Positions 44,885-53,458 of a stretch of DNA of 64,000 nt are shown piece after piece. Numbering within the stretch: position 1 is the first letter of the stretch; each line of letters begins with the position of its first letter. The notes beneath the pieces were generated by a model. That model saw only the letters and a list, made by a program, of their open reading frames with translations, was not told the origin of the DNA and ran no database searches. The translations under genes were made by a program, and so were the position numbers. The DNA is from CAG-873 sp910578365 (lineage in GTDB: Bacteria > Bacteroidota > Bacteroidia > Bacteroidales > Muribaculaceae): positions 1,798,001 to 1,862,000 of the forward strand of contig OX620685.1 in the NCBI GenBank assembly GCA_951635545.1, given 5' to 3'.

Positions 44885-45991
44885 TTACGAAAGGTCGAGT
44901 ACTACGTTGTCGTTGCCTTTATCGTAGTACTGTTTGCGGAGAGGGTGGCGGTGTGCCCGGTCGTCGCGGCGGCGGTTTCGAATAATGTCGATAGCCGTGT
45001 AAATGGCGTTGCGCATTGATTCTTCGTTGGCTTCACCTTTGCCTGCTATGTCGAATCCGGTGCCGTGGTCCGGCGAGGTGCGCACGCAGTCGAGTCCGGC
45101 GGTGACATTTACTCCGGCGTTCATGGCCAGGGTTTTGAAGGGGGCCAGACCTTGGTCGTGGTACATTGCCAGTACACCGTCGAATTTTTCGTATGCTCCG
45201 CTGCCGAAGAATCCGTCGGCCGCATAGGGCCCGAATGCGAGTACGTGGTGTTTCTGCCTCAGTTCGGTTATGGCGGGTGCTATTATTTCCTGCTCTTCTT
45301 TGCCCAGCAGGCCGTTGTCGCCGGCATGCGGATTAAGCGACAGCACTGCAATCCGTGGCGAGTTCACCCCGAAGTCGTAGTGTAGCGAACGGTTGAATTC
45401 CCTGGCTTTCGCTATTATCAGTTCTGCGGTTATGGCCGGTGCAATCTCGGCCATGGGCAGGTGGGTTGTGGCCAAAGCCACACGTAGCCTGTCGTTGCAG
45501 AGAATCATCAGCGAGTGTTGTTTTTCGTCGTCTTCGTCGCAGTCGTCGTTCATTCGGGCTTCGAGATATTCGGTGTGGCCGGGGAAGTGGAAGCTGTCGG
45601 TCTGTATGGTGCTTTTGCATATCGGCGCGGTAACGATAGCGTCGACGAGTCCGGCCTTAAGGTCGGCAACGGCTCGTTCGAGTGCGGCCAGGGCAGCTTC
45701 GCCGGCCTGCGGTGTTGCGTTGCCGGGTTCGGCTTTGAATTCTTCGGGCACCACGTTTATGATATGGCATGCACCTTCGCGGAGCTGCGAGGCGTCGGGA
45801 ATATGTGTCATTGGTATGTTGGGCATGTTCAGCAGCTTGCGGTACTGCCCGGCTAATTTTTGCGAACCGTACAGCACCGGGGTGCAGAGCTCGAGTATGC
45901 GGTTGTCTTCGAGGGTTTTCAGAATTACCTCGTAGCCAATCCCGTTTGGGTCGCCATGAGTAATGGCTATGCGTGGGAGTCGTTCGTTCAT
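44885..45991 (-). CDS. pdxA: 4-hydroxythreonine-4-phosphate dehydrogenase
   Basis: 368 residues. Family blocks are ITHGDPNGIGYEVILK, DAIVTAPICKSTIQ, FPGHTEYLEAR, LNPHAGDNGLLGKEE, GPYAADGFFGSGAYEKFDGV, AMYHDQGLAPFK and RTSPDHGTGFDIAGKG (metal and substrate residues His, Asp and Lys). It makes the pyridoxal-5-phosphate precursor by oxidising 4-phosphohydroxythreonine. It follows rlmN by ATGA overlap. Confidence 0.93.
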   Translation of the reverse strand: MNERLPRIAITHGDPNGIGYEVILKTLEDNRILELCTPVLYGSQKLAGQYRKLLNMPNIPMTHIPDASQLREGACHIINVVPEEFKAEPGNATPQAGEAALAALERAVADLKAGLVDAIVTAPICKSTIQTDSFHFPGHTEYLEARMNDDCDEDDEKQHSLMILCNDRLRVALATTHLPMAEIAPAITAELIIAKAREFNRSLHYDFGVNSPRIAVLSLNPHAGDNGLLGKEEQEIIAPAITELRQKHHVLAFGPYAADGFFGSGAYEKFDGVLAMYHDQGLAPFKTLAMNAGVNVTAGLDCVRTSPDHGTGFDIAGKGEANEESMRNAIYTAIDIIRNRRRDDRAHRHPLRKQYYDKGNDNVVLDLS

Positions 45992-47034
45992 TTTTTGTTT
46001 TGTTCGTCTTTTTTCTTGCCGGCGAGCATGCCGCAGGCTGCCATTATGTCTTCGCCGCGCGAGGCTCGTATGGTGGCTGTGATTCCGTGGGAGTTGAGTC
46101 TGTCGCGGAAGTCCTCCATCACTGCTGTTGTGGCAGGTTTGAGTTTGCTGTCCGGAATTACGTGGAAGCGTATCAGGTTGACGCGGGCCGATGTGCCTTT
46201 GATAAGGCGTGCCAGGCCGTCGGCGTGGCGCAGATTGTCGTTCAGGCCATCCCAGACTATGTATTCTACCGACAGGCGCCTCTGATGTGCGAAATCATAC
46301 CCGCGCAGCAGTTCGAATAGCTGGCGCATGGGCCATGCTTTTTCTACAGGCATAAGCTGGAAGCGTTCTTCGCTGAAAGGCGAGTGTACGCTCACGGCTA
46401 TGTGTACTTTGGTGAGGTCGAGCAGTTTTTTGAGTCCGGGCAGGTTTCCGACGGTCGACACTGTGATGCGTTTCGGGCTCCAGCCCATGCCCCAGGGGGC
46501 GGTGAGGATGTCGATGGCGTGTAGCACGGCGTCGAGGTTGTCGGTGGGTTCGCCCATGCCCATGAATACTATGTTGGTGAGCGATTCGGAGTTCTCTATG
46601 CTGAGTATCTGGTTGATAATCTGGGTTGTGGTGAGCTGGCCCTGGAAGCCTCCGCGCCCGGTCATGCAGAATTTGCAGCCCATCTTGCAACCGGCCTGCG
46701 AGCTTACGCACAGGGTGGCTCGCTCGCGGTCGGGTATGTACACGGCCTCGATGTCGCGGCGTCCGCAGCCTTCGAACAGATATTTTATCGTGCCGTCGGT
46801 CGACTCGGCTTTCATCAGCGGCGGCATCAGACCAACGCAGTATTCCTCGGCCAGGCGTTTGCGTGCCTGTTTTGAGAGGTTGGTCATCTGCTCGATGTCG
46901 GTGACGCGCTTTTCGTACAGCCACTGCGCTATTTGTGTGGCGGCATATCCGGGCAGGCCAAGGCCGGCGACAATCTGTCGCAGCTGTGGCAGGTCGCGGC
47001 CTATAAGCGGTTTTTTATTGCAGTTTTCGCTCAT
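45988..47034 (-). CDS. rlmN: 23S rRNA (A2503-C2)/tRNA methyltransferase
   Basis: 348 residues from ATG at 47034, which overlaps the LMW-PTP stop. The radical-SAM cluster motif is CKMGCKFC within LCVSSQAGCKMGCKFCMTG. Other blocks are FMGMGEPTDNLDAVLHAIDI, KRITVSTVGNLPGLKKLL, AVSVHSPFSEER, VEYIVWDGLND and a late Cys (MAACGML) for the methyl-carrier chemistry. It methylates A2503 of 23S rRNA and A37 of some tRNAs. Confidence 0.93.
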   Translation of the reverse strand: MSENCNKKPLIGRDLPQLRQIVAGLGLPGYAATQIAQWLYEKRVTDIEQMTNLSKQARKRLAEEYCVGLMPPLMKAESTDGTIKYLFEGCGRRDIEAVYIPDRERATLCVSSQAGCKMGCKFCMTGRGGFQGQLTTTQIINQILSIENSESLTNIVFMGMGEPTDNLDAVLHAIDILTAPWGMGWSPKRITVSTVGNLPGLKKLLDLTKVHIAVSVHSPFSEERFQLMPVEKAWPMRQLFELLRGYDFAHQRRLSVEYIVWDGLNDNLRHADGLARLIKGTSARVNLIRFHVIPDSKLKPATTAVMEDFRDRLNSHGITATIRASRGEDIMAACGMLAGKKKDEQNKK

Positions 47035-47546
47035 TTCAGTGAATTGTAAAGGTTGAGGCACGCGTTCTGGAGCAGGTCGAGTACGGTTTCGAAACCTTCG
47101 GCACCGTCGTAGTACGGGTCGGGGATATGGTCGAATCGCATAGCGGCGTCGACCCATGCTGCCATGGGTGCGATTTTGGCTTCGGCCTGGAGGGTGGGTG
47201 CGAGTCGGTGAAGATTGCGCAGGTTGTTTTCGTCCATGCCTATGATGAGGTCGAAGTTGTCGAAATCGCTTTCGCGTACCTGACGACAGATATGGGTGAG
47301 TTCTATGCCGCGTCGGCTGGCGTGCACACGCATGCGCCGGTCGGGCAGGTCGCCGATATGGTATCCTCCGGTGCCGGCGGAATCAATCTCGAATCTGTCC
47401 TGGCAGTTGTTTTCGTTGACTATGGCGCGGAATACACCTTCGGCAGCCGGTGAGCGGCATATATTGCCCAGGCATACAAATAGTACTCGAATTTTGTCGT
47501 TGCCCTGCAGATGCCTGGCGGTTTTGTCGATAATAACCTTGTCCAT
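47031..47546 (-). CDS. Low-molecular-weight protein-tyrosine phosphatase
   Basis: 171 residues. The P-loop is VCLGNICRSP (nucleophile about C25, Arg about 31), with DPYYDG as general acid near the C-terminus and IDSAGTGGYHIG in between. An N-terminal extension of about 18 residues precedes the core, so a later start is possible. First gene of the rlmN-pdxA operon. Confidence 0.9.
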   Translation of the reverse strand: MDKVIIDKTARHLQGNDKIRVLFVCLGNICRSPAAEGVFRAIVNENNCQDRFEIDSAGTGGYHIGDLPDRRMRVHASRRGIELTHICRQVRESDFDNFDLIIGMDENNLRNLHRLAPTLQAEAKIAPMAAWVDAAMRFDHIPDPYYDGAEGFETVLDLLQNACLNLYNSLK

Positions 47547-47569
47547 ATCAGCTTTGGTGTTTAATAATG

Positions 47570-47577
47570 CAAAGTTA
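47570..47577 (-). promoter_or_regulatory. -7 box of LMW-PTP operon
   Basis: TAACTTTG on the minus strand, 23 nt before the start codon. No clear -33 TTTG. Confidence 0.6.
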
Positions 47578-47646
47578 ACGAAAATTCCCGGGAAATCCTA
47601 TCGGCATGTTGTAAAAGTAGCGGATTTAAAGTTCCCGGCTACTAAC

Positions 47647-47733
47647 CAAAAGTGGAGATGCCTCACGGAACCTCCACTTTTGATAATAAACCAATCATTA
47701 TCACATTTCTTGCAATGGAAGAGTAATTTTGCT
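47647..47733. repeat. Dual-hairpin direct repeat, copy A
   Basis: About 87 bp nearly identical to 47821-47908. It contains an AAAAGTGGAG(A/G)T...ACCTCCACTTTT hairpin followed at once by TGATAAT...ATTATCA. It lies in a 429-bp gap that holds no gene. The DNA between the copies carries a GGTAAAAATAATTTTTACC palindrome. Confidence 0.85.
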
Positions 47734-47820
47734 CTTCGATATTTACAACGTCGATGCCGATGCTTTTGTTCACGGTTCGGTAAAAATAATTTTTACCGGC
47801 CTTTATGGATAGGTGTAAAT

Positions 47821-47908
47821 CAAAAGTGGAGGTGCCTCACGGAACCTCCACTTTTGATAATAAACCAATCATTATCACATTTCTTGCAATGGAAAAAGTA
47901 ATTTTGCT
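47821..47908. repeat. Dual-hairpin direct repeat, copy B
   Basis: Stem 1 is 47822-47833 with 47844-47855 (12 bp, perfect); stem 2 is 47855-47861 with 47871-47877. It differs from copy A by one base in stem 1 that improves pairing, and by one indel near the end. It may be a structured RNA element or terminator pair. Confidence 0.85.
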
Positions 47909-47919
47909 ATGTACAGATA

Positions 47920-47964
47920 AAACACGTTTCAATCCAAAAGGTTTGCAACGTGTTTGATTTTTTT
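47920..47964. terminator. Terminator between repeat region and ion channel
   Basis: AAACACGTTTCAA / TTGCAACGTGTTT stem with one mismatch, followed by GATTTTTTT on the plus strand. On the minus strand it lies just after the channel stop codon, so it can serve both directions. Confidence 0.7.
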
Positions 47965-47975
47965 GAAAAATATTT

Positions 47976-48680
47976 TCAGCTTTTTGGCGTAATGGCTGTT
48001 TTGGGCTTGGCTTTCATATATTTACGCACCAGGTCGGTGAGATATACAGTGAAGAGCGGAAACATTATCATGCCCATGCCCGACAGAACAAAGGCCAGAA
48101 CCTTGCCGGTGGGTGTGACCGGATTGATGGGCGCGCCTATGGTGGTGGTTTCCAGGCAGCACCACCACAGCGAAGTCCAGTAGCCGGTGATGTCGGGGTT
48201 CACGCCTTGCTCGCGCTGCAGGAAAATAAGCGAGGCGAAGTACACCACTATAACCATTATGGCCATGTAGGTGGCGAACAGCCCCACGATTTTGTTCTTC
48301 GATACGTAGCTGATTACTATGGCAAGCGCGGCCGCGGCCCTTATGAGCGGTATGAAGCGCACCAGATACAGCTCCTGGTTGGTCAGTACCACTCCTGCCC
48401 GGGTGATGATGTTGAGGTATGGTATGGAAATGAGCAGAAACAGAAAGTAGTGTCTGAAGAATTTCCAGCGGTCGGGAGCTATGTAAAGCTGTATGAAGAA
48501 ATCGAGGATAAATATCACGCATACCCAGAACTGGAAAGTCATGTACACGTGGTTGTTCAGAAACGGACGGTGGGTGAAGGTGTCGTAGCTGATGAACACA
48601 ATCAGGGCCAGCGACAGGAGCAACACCACCGCGTGAAGCCAGGAGCGGATTCTCCGGCGCGTAGTGTCGTCGAGTGTCAT
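47976..48680 (-). CDS. Voltage-gated-like ion channel with unusual filter
   Basis: 234 residues. There are about six hydrophobic helices, with S4-like spaced arginines (LVRFIPLIRAAAALA), a pore helix (YWTSLWWCCLE) and filter sequence TTTIGAP (about residues 178-184) where potassium channels have TVGYG. A last helix is LAFVLSGMGMIMFPLFTVYL. It is probably a cation channel; ion choice is unclear. It starts 9 bp after a small lipoprotein gene. Confidence 0.82.
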   Translation of the reverse strand: MTLDDTTRRRIRSWLHAVVLLLSLALIVFISYDTFTHRPFLNNHVYMTFQFWVCVIFILDFFIQLYIAPDRWKFFRHYFLFLLISIPYLNIITRAGVVLTNQELYLVRFIPLIRAAAALAIVISYVSKNKIVGLFATYMAIMVIVVYFASLIFLQREQGVNPDITGYWTSLWWCCLETTTIGAPINPVTPTGKVLAFVLSGMGMIMFPLFTVYLTDLVRKYMKAKPKTAITPKS

Positions 48681-48689
48681 GGAGTGTGC

Positions 48690-48911
48690 TTATTTGATGT
48701 CTACATCGTCGATTATTGTCACCACGGTGTCACCGTTTTCGGTAACACCTCCTGTGCCCGGTTCGGCTATTGCGGCCGGGCCGTCGTCGCCGAGTTGTTG
48801 CAATGTTTTTGCGTCCTGGTCGACAGCCTGCTGTTGTGTGTCGGTGCTGCCGCATGCCGCGAATGCGGGTGCTATGGCTGCTGTGGCAGCGAGAATGAGG
48901 AGAGATTTCAT
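48690..48911 (-). CDS. Small lipoprotein
   Basis: 73 residues. Signal peptide with lipobox (APAFAAC), then a short acidic tail rich in Gln, Asp and Gly. Function unknown. It precedes and probably shares a transcript with the ion channel gene. Confidence 0.75.
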   Translation of the reverse strand: MKSLLILAATAAIAPAFAACGSTDTQQQAVDQDAKTLQQLGDDGPAAIAEPGTGGVTENGDTVVTIIDDVDIK

Positions 48912-48938
48912 ATCAGATGAGAGTTGAGAGTTATTTTA

Positions 48939-49200
48939 GAGGGTGTTTAATAATAAATGTTAAATTCCCGGTGGCGTATCTTTTAGCAATTCAGCAAAAG
49001 AAACGCCAAGGCGGGGGTAACTTTAAAGATCCTTTAATTCAAAAAATAATGTTGATACAGAAATTACCATTCCACTCGAAAATCACGGGCGCCTTTTGCT
49101 CTTCATTTCAGTCACATAGCTCGCTATGCTCCTTCAATTCAGAGCAAAATTCGCCACGTGATTTTCGGCCGGGAATTAACATTTATTATTAAACACCCTC
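48939..49200 (+). repeat. MITE-like element, complete copy 1
   Basis: 262 bp. Terminal inverted repeats (GAGGGTGTTTAATAATAAAT and complement) extend about 25 bp. It is flanked by TTA on both sides (48936-48938 and 49201-49203), so a 3-bp target duplication is likely. The interior has two hairpins: a small one near the left (GGCGT..CTTTT/AAAAG..ACGCC), and a long right one (about 49078-49170: GAAAATCACG / CGTGATTTTC, then CTTTTGCTCT / AGAGCAAAA, tip CATAGCTCGCTATG). No ORF. A TNA target fits some IS5-group transposases (inference). Confidence 0.85.
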
Positions 49201-49248
49201 TTATGGAGGGTTCGCGGTGACAGTTCCGCGAACCCTCCGGGGTGTGAA

Positions 49249-49800
49249 TTAGTTGCAATTGCCGTCGCAGCCGCAGTCGCCGCTTTCGCAGTTGCCGTCG
49301 CAGCCGCAGCCGCAACCCTGTGCGGGATGCAGTTCTTCGGGAGTGGCGTCGCGTACGGTGAGGACTTTGCCTTTGAAGCGTAGGTCCTGACCGGCCAGCG
49401 GGTGGTTGAAGTCCATCTTCACGTTAGTGTCGGTGATTTCCACAACTTTGCCGTTGATACGGTAGCCGTCGGCTGTCATCATGGGCACGTATCCGCCCAC
49501 CTTTATCATTTCGTCGTCGAATTTGCCGTCGACTTCGAACACTTCTTTTTCAAGTTCAACCACGGCTTCGGGGTCGAAGTCGCCAAAAGCCTTCTGGGCC
49601 ACAACGTCGTATTCGTCGCCTTCGGCTTTGCCGGGGAGTTCCTTTTCGAGTGCGGGTACCAGGCCGGGGGTAACGCCGAACACAAAGCGTTCGGGGTCCT
49701 GGCTGTCGCTCTGGTGTACGAGTTGTTCTTTGCCGTCGGCGTTGATGGTGTAGAGGTCGTAGGTGAGTTCCACGTATTTGCCGGGTTCTATTTTTTCCAT
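49249..49800 (-). CDS. SlyD-like FKBP peptidyl-prolyl isomerase
   Basis: 183 residues. An FKBP core (YVELTYDLYTINADG, FVFGVTPGLVPALEKELPG) holds an inserted chaperone flap (VPMMTADGYRINGKVVEITD), ending in DFNHPLAGQDLRFKGKVL. The Cys/Gly-rich tail (CGCGCDGNCESGDCGCDG) resembles the metal-binding tail of SlyD. It folds prolyl bonds and may carry nickel or zinc. Cytoplasmic. Confidence 0.9.
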   Translation of the reverse strand: MEKIEPGKYVELTYDLYTINADGKEQLVHQSDSQDPERFVFGVTPGLVPALEKELPGKAEGDEYDVVAQKAFGDFDPEAVVELEKEVFEVDGKFDDEMIKVGGYVPMMTADGYRINGKVVEITDTNVKMDFNHPLAGQDLRFKGKVLTVRDATPEELHPAQGCGCGCDGNCESGDCGCDGNCN

Positions 49801-49811
49801 GTTTTTGTCAG

Positions 49812-50141
49812 TTATTTGATGTTAAAATATTTTTTGATTTCGTTTCGTCTGTCGCCTTGAATCAGGATTTCGCCTCCGCGCGAGCTGCCTCCGGTGGCGA
49901 GTCGCCGTTTCAGGTCGGCTGCGATGCGAGCTATTTCGTCGTCGTCGAGTCCGTCGAATCCGCTGATAATAGTGGCGCATTTTCCGGCCCGGCCTTTACG
50001 CTCGAAGTCGATGCGCAGTTTGCGAGGGTCGGGGAGGGCGGCCTTTTGCTGCGGCAGTGGATTTTCGTCGGCCGCGGGTTCGCTTTGATTCGGCAAGGAG
50101 CCTGCGAGAGCTCCGAGCGCCTCTTTCCAATCAGATGCCAT
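49812..50141 (-). CDS. SUI1/eIF1-like translation factor (YciH-type)
   Basis: 109 residues. The C-terminal SUI1 fold has LRIDFERKGRAGKCATIISG, ARIAADLKRRLATGGSSRGG and EILIQGDRR. The N-terminal 45 residues are variable. YciH-type proteins affect start-codon selection. It overlaps the upstream lipoprotein gene by 11 bp and lies 11 bp before the SlyD-like gene. Confidence 0.9.
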   Translation of the reverse strand: MASDWKEALGALAGSLPNQSEPAADENPLPQQKAALPDPRKLRIDFERKGRAGKCATIISGFDGLDDDEIARIAADLKRRLATGGSSRGGEILIQGDRRNEIKKYFNIK

Positions 50142-50562
50142 AAGCTGCAGAGTCGGCTGATTCGTCCGGAATAAGTTCGTACTGGGTCACATTGCCGAGT
50201 TTGCGAGGCATGTATATTGCGGCCTGGTCGTCGACATTGAGCTGCTGAACGAACAGCTCTACCGAGTCGGAGTCGAGTTCCGAGGCACGGCGCATGCACA
50301 AAGCTGCAGCGCCCATGTTTGCGTCCTGTTCACGCTGCTCGCTCAGTTTGGCGTATACCAGGGCCGTACGGCACAGCTGGGTGGTGCCGAGCCGGGTAAA
50401 GTTTTGACCGCTTATGATAGAGTCGGCAATGGTCTGGGCAAGTTCGTAGTCTTTGTGTTCCAGTGCGTTTTCGGCTCTTGTCAGCGGGTCGGCGTAGTAT
50501 CGGTCGCAAGCCTGCAAAATGATTGCGACCAAAAGCAGAGGTATGAGGCGAAGAATTTTCAT
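50131..50562 (-). CDS. Helical lipoprotein, TPR-like
   Basis: 143 residues. Signal peptide with lipobox (LVAIILQAC). A helical body suggests one or two TPR-like repeats (ADPLTRAENALEHKDYELAQ). Function unknown; it is probably anchored in the inner or outer membrane facing the periplasm. Part of the ribH-to-SlyD run. Confidence 0.75.
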   Translation of the reverse strand: MKILRLIPLLLVAIILQACDRYYADPLTRAENALEHKDYELAQTIADSIISGQNFTRLGTTQLCRTALVYAKLSEQREQDANMGAAALCMRRASELDSDSVELFVQQLNVDDQAAIYMPRKLGNVTQYELIPDESADSAAYGI

Positions 50563-50566
50563 CGGT

Positions 50567-50842
50567 TCAGGGGTTTGGAGGAGTGGCGGTGGGATGCTCG
50601 GGGTCGGCGATTACATTGCGCAGCGACTGTTCCGAGGTGTTCTGCCACTCGGCTTCACCGGGCTCGTCGGGGCGGGCGTCGGTGTTGATGTATTGTTCGG
50701 TGACATTGTCGCCGTTTTCGGAGTCGACGTGTGTGTTGGTGTCGAACCATCCGATGTAGAAGAGAACTCCTACTGCCAGGGCAGCGGTCAGCAGACCAAT
50801 TATAACCCAGGCCCAGATGTTGGATTTGCGATTGTTAGCCAT
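50567..50842 (-). CDS. Small single-pass membrane protein
   Basis: 91 residues. One N-terminal membrane helix (IWAWVIIGLLTAALAVGVLF), then an acidic hydrophilic tail. No family recognised. It lies 4 bp before the lipoprotein gene and 69 bp after ribH. Confidence 0.7.
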   Translation of the reverse strand: MANNRKSNIWAWVIIGLLTAALAVGVLFYIGWFDTNTHVDSENGDNVTEQYINTDARPDEPGEAEWQNTSEQSLRNVIADPEHPTATPPNP

Positions 50843-50911
50843 AATACAAATAATGTTTTAAGTGCGTTAGAAGCAAACCAACGGCGGCGACAGATGTAAC
50901 GATGCTGCTTT

Positions 50912-51403
50912 TTAAAGGTCGGCTACTTTCAGCCTGAAGTCTACCATGCGTATAGCGGCTTCGGCGGCTTCGGCGCCTTTGTTGCCGAGTGAGCCTCCGG
51001 CACGTTCGAGAGCATCGGCGAGAGTGTCGACAGTGAGAACTCCGAATATAACCGGAGTGTCGCAGTCGGCGTTCAGTGCGGTTACGCCCTGAGTTACGCT
51101 CTGGCACACATAATCGAAGTGGGGTGTGCCGCCGCGAATAACGCAGCCAAGTACAATCACGGCGTCGAAAGCCTCGGATTCAATCAGCTGAGAGGCGGCG
51201 AAGGTGAGTTCAACCGCGCCCGGCACCTGAAAGGTCTTGACCTGCGATTCGTCGAAGCCTTCGCTGCGAAAAACTTCGAGTGCGCCATCTCTGAGTCGGT
51301 CGGTGACTTCGGCATTCCACAGAGTGGATACTATGGCCACCCGCATGCCGTCGAGTTTGGGCAGGGGTTGCTGCAGTCCGGTCTGAATGCTGTTGGTTGA
51401 CAT
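50912..51403 (-). CDS. ribH: 6,7-dimethyl-8-ribityllumazine synthase
   Basis: 163 residues. It shows VAIVSTLWNAEVTDRLRDGA, FQVPGAVELTFAA, DAVIVLGCVIRGGTPHFDYV (catalytic His in PHFDYV), PVIFGVLTVDTLADALERAG and NKGAEAAEAAI. It condenses the ribityl-aminouracil with dihydroxybutanone phosphate, feeding riboflavin synthase (22673-23275). It is first in a run of small genes and has its own promoter. Confidence 0.94.
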   Translation of the reverse strand: MSTNSIQTGLQQPLPKLDGMRVAIVSTLWNAEVTDRLRDGALEVFRSEGFDESQVKTFQVPGAVELTFAASQLIESEAFDAVIVLGCVIRGGTPHFDYVCQSVTQGVTALNADCDTPVIFGVLTVDTLADALERAGGSLGNKGAEAAEAAIRMVDFRLKVADL

Positions 51404-51467
51404 GTAAAATATCTTTATTTATTAACAAATATTGTCTGATTAATGTTTGCGCCTGCAAGCACAAATG

Positions 51468-51499
51468 CAAATGTAGTGAAAAATTTCCATTCCGGCAAA
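51468..51499 (-). promoter_or_regulatory. Promoter of ribH
   Basis: Minus strand TTTG (51499-51496), 20 nt, TACATTTG (51475-51468): a full match. The leader is about 60 nt, too short for an FMN riboswitch. Confidence 0.75.
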
Positions 51500-51815
51500 T
51501 TGAATTCATGCGCTGCTGTGGATTGGCGCTCTGCCGGTGTTTCTGCCAGGGTGTGCCGGCTCATTGAGTGATACTATGGAATTCTATTAAAATGTGTTAA
51601 AATATTGGGTCGTTTCAGGCTGCATTCATTTGCCGATACTGTAGTGCTGAAATGCATGGTTGTATATATATAAATATAGGGAGAAGGTAGGCGTCAGTAT
51701 ATTAGTGATTTACAATGTCGGGTATTGCATTTTTTTCGCTTTGGTTCAGCCGACATGGACTTTATATGGCGGCAATGAAAAATCTGTTTTATAACATATT
51801 CCGACTTAATGACCC
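51500..51815. other. Gap between ribH promoter and ISAs1 element
   Basis: About 300 bp with no supported gene. It ends in TTAATGACCC, the target duplicate of the ISAs1 element. A short ORF from 51715 enters the IS; with the IS removed it would read about 39 codons. That is too weak to call a gene. Confidence 0.6.
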
Positions 51816-53350
51816 CACGGCTCTTTCATTTAAGATTTCGTCTCATTCTCGACAAATGTGTTGTTTTATAGCGAGAGCAGTACGGACGGAGAGAGACTTT
51901 AACCTCTGATTTTCAAGAGAATAAGTACAATAAAAATTTGGTCAAGTGACAGATTTTTAGTAACTTTATAGGTGATAATCAAAGAGTTACGCTAAAAATG
52001 AAGCCACTTGACCAAGTCTGTTCGACTGACGCCTATGCGCCTGATCATACCGCAAAAGTACACAATAAATTTGACACAAGGCGCAGTATCATGGAAGAGC
52101 TTCGAGCATTTGCCTCATCCGTGCCGGATTTCCGTAGATTGGACAAAGGCAATTTCCGTCACAGCCTCAACGATATCATCATGCTGATGATACTCGGACG
52201 TATGGCCGGATGCATCGGACGAGCCGAGATATTGGAGTTCGGCAGATACAACCTCAACAAATTACACAAAATGGGCATGTTGAGGAACGGCGTACCATCT
52301 GAGGCCACGCTTTGCCGTGTGGAGAACGGCATCAACGATATGGATATGGCCGACAGGATGCAGCAGTTCGCAGACATATTCCTTGAAAGACTGACCTGCG
52401 CCAGCCGCATCATTGAAATAATCTGCATTGACGGCAAAGCCGAGCGCGGCACCGTTCAGGAAAACGGGCGTAGCCCGGATATCGTCTCTGCCTATTCGTT
52501 CAGCACCGGCATAACAATCGCCACCGAAGCCTGTCAGGAAAAGAGCAACGAGATAAAGGCCGTACCGATACTTCTTGATAAAATAGATGTCGCAGGAAAG
52601 ATTGTCACAGCCGACGCCATGTCTATGCAGAAGGACATTGTCGAGAAAATCAGAAAGAAAGGGGGTGACTTTCTGATAGAACTCAAAGCCAACCAGCCGT
52701 CATTGCGATACGGCATTGAGGACAGGCTAGTGGAACACACACCGGTATATTCTTACACCGAAGGTCCCGAACTGGCCCACGGCAGGATAGAGACGAGAAC
52801 CTACCGCGTATATGACGGACTGGACATTATCGCCGACAAAGAGAAGTGGGGCGGAAACATGACCATCATAGAGTATGAATCATCTACAGTCAAAAAGTCA
52901 ACAGGGATGCGCACTTCGGAAAAACGCCTGTATGTCAGCAGTATGCCTACGAAGACTCCGAAGCTCGGAATCATCGTGCGCAACCACTGGTCGATAGAAA
53001 GCATGCACTGGGGCCTGGACTACAATCTCCAGCAGGACAATATAAAACGTAAGTCGACAAGAGCCGCCCGAAACCTCGACACCATACAGAGAATAGTTTA
53101 CTCGGTGTTCTCAATATGGAAAGGACTTCGCAAAAAACGATCGGATAAGAATAAAGGCATAGCCGAACTGATGAGACATATCTCAATGAGCTTTACTCGG
53201 CTGATGCGATTTTTAAGCCAAAAATGAAAAAAATAAGATTTTGACACCAGAATAACTCGTTGACAGACAGACACAGAATATTGCCCGATTCACAATGAAC
53301 CGGGTAGGGGAAGTCATGCTTTTTATTTTAGTTTAAATGAAAGAGCCGTG
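51816..53350 (+). mobile_element. ISAs1-family insertion sequence
   Basis: 1535 bp. Terminal inverted repeats are CACGGCTCTTTCATTTAA and its complement. An exact 10-bp target duplication TTAATGACCC lies at 51806-51815 and 53351-53360. It carries one transposase on the plus strand. Sharp ends and a perfect duplication suggest recent insertion. Confidence 0.92.
51998..53227 (+). CDS. ISAs1-family transposase
   Basis: 409 residues. It shows an N-terminal DDE-associated domain (PDFRRLDKGNFRHSLNDIIM, GRAEILEFGRYN), then IEIICIDGKAERG (first Asp), ADAMSMQKDIVEKIRKKGGD with LIELKANQPSL (second Asp), and NHWSIESMHWGLDYNLQQD (Glu). This is the complete ISAs1 pattern and length. Confidence 0.93.
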   Translation: MKPLDQVCSTDAYAPDHTAKVHNKFDTRRSIMEELRAFASSVPDFRRLDKGNFRHSLNDIIMLMILGRMAGCIGRAEILEFGRYNLNKLHKMGMLRNGVPSEATLCRVENGINDMDMADRMQQFADIFLERLTCASRIIEIICIDGKAERGTVQENGRSPDIVSAYSFSTGITIATEACQEKSNEIKAVPILLDKIDVAGKIVTADAMSMQKDIVEKIRKKGGDFLIELKANQPSLRYGIEDRLVEHTPVYSYTEGPELAHGRIETRTYRVYDGLDIIADKEKWGGNMTIIEYESSTVKKSTGMRTSEKRLYVSSMPTKTPKLGIIVRNHWSIESMHWGLDYNLQQDNIKRKSTRAARNLDTIQRIVYSVFSIWKGLRKKRSDKNKGIAELMRHISMSFTRLMRFLSQK

Positions 53351-53381
53351 TTAATGACCCACTTACGGCTCAGAAATAAAT

Positions 53382-53413
53382 TTTGAAAATTCAAAAAAAT
53401 ATATTTAAATTTG
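53382..53413 (+). promoter_or_regulatory. Promoter of secreted-protein gene 53549
   Basis: TTTG (53382-53385), 20 nt, TAAATTTG (53406-53413), 21 bp beyond the ISAs1 target duplicate. The leader is about 130 nt. Confidence 0.7.
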
Positions 53414-53458
53414 CCAATGTTAACTATTGACTTCAGAGTAATCATTTCCATAACCTAA

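Noticed and set aside
47560..47964. CRISPR array at the paired direct repeats
   Set aside because: Only two copies, 87 bp each, with an 87-bp spacer region and no cas genes; the repeat is a dual hairpin.
48939..49200. Small ORFs in the MITE-like repeat as genes
   Set aside because: The frames simply read the repeat and its hairpins, have no promoter, and differ only where the repeat copies differ.
51404..51500. FMN riboswitch before ribH
   Set aside because: The consensus promoter leaves a leader of only about 60 nt, too short, and no conserved elements are present.
51715..51909. Small gene interrupted by the ISAs1 element
   Set aside because: With the IS removed it reads only about 39 codons with no family likeness or clear promoter.
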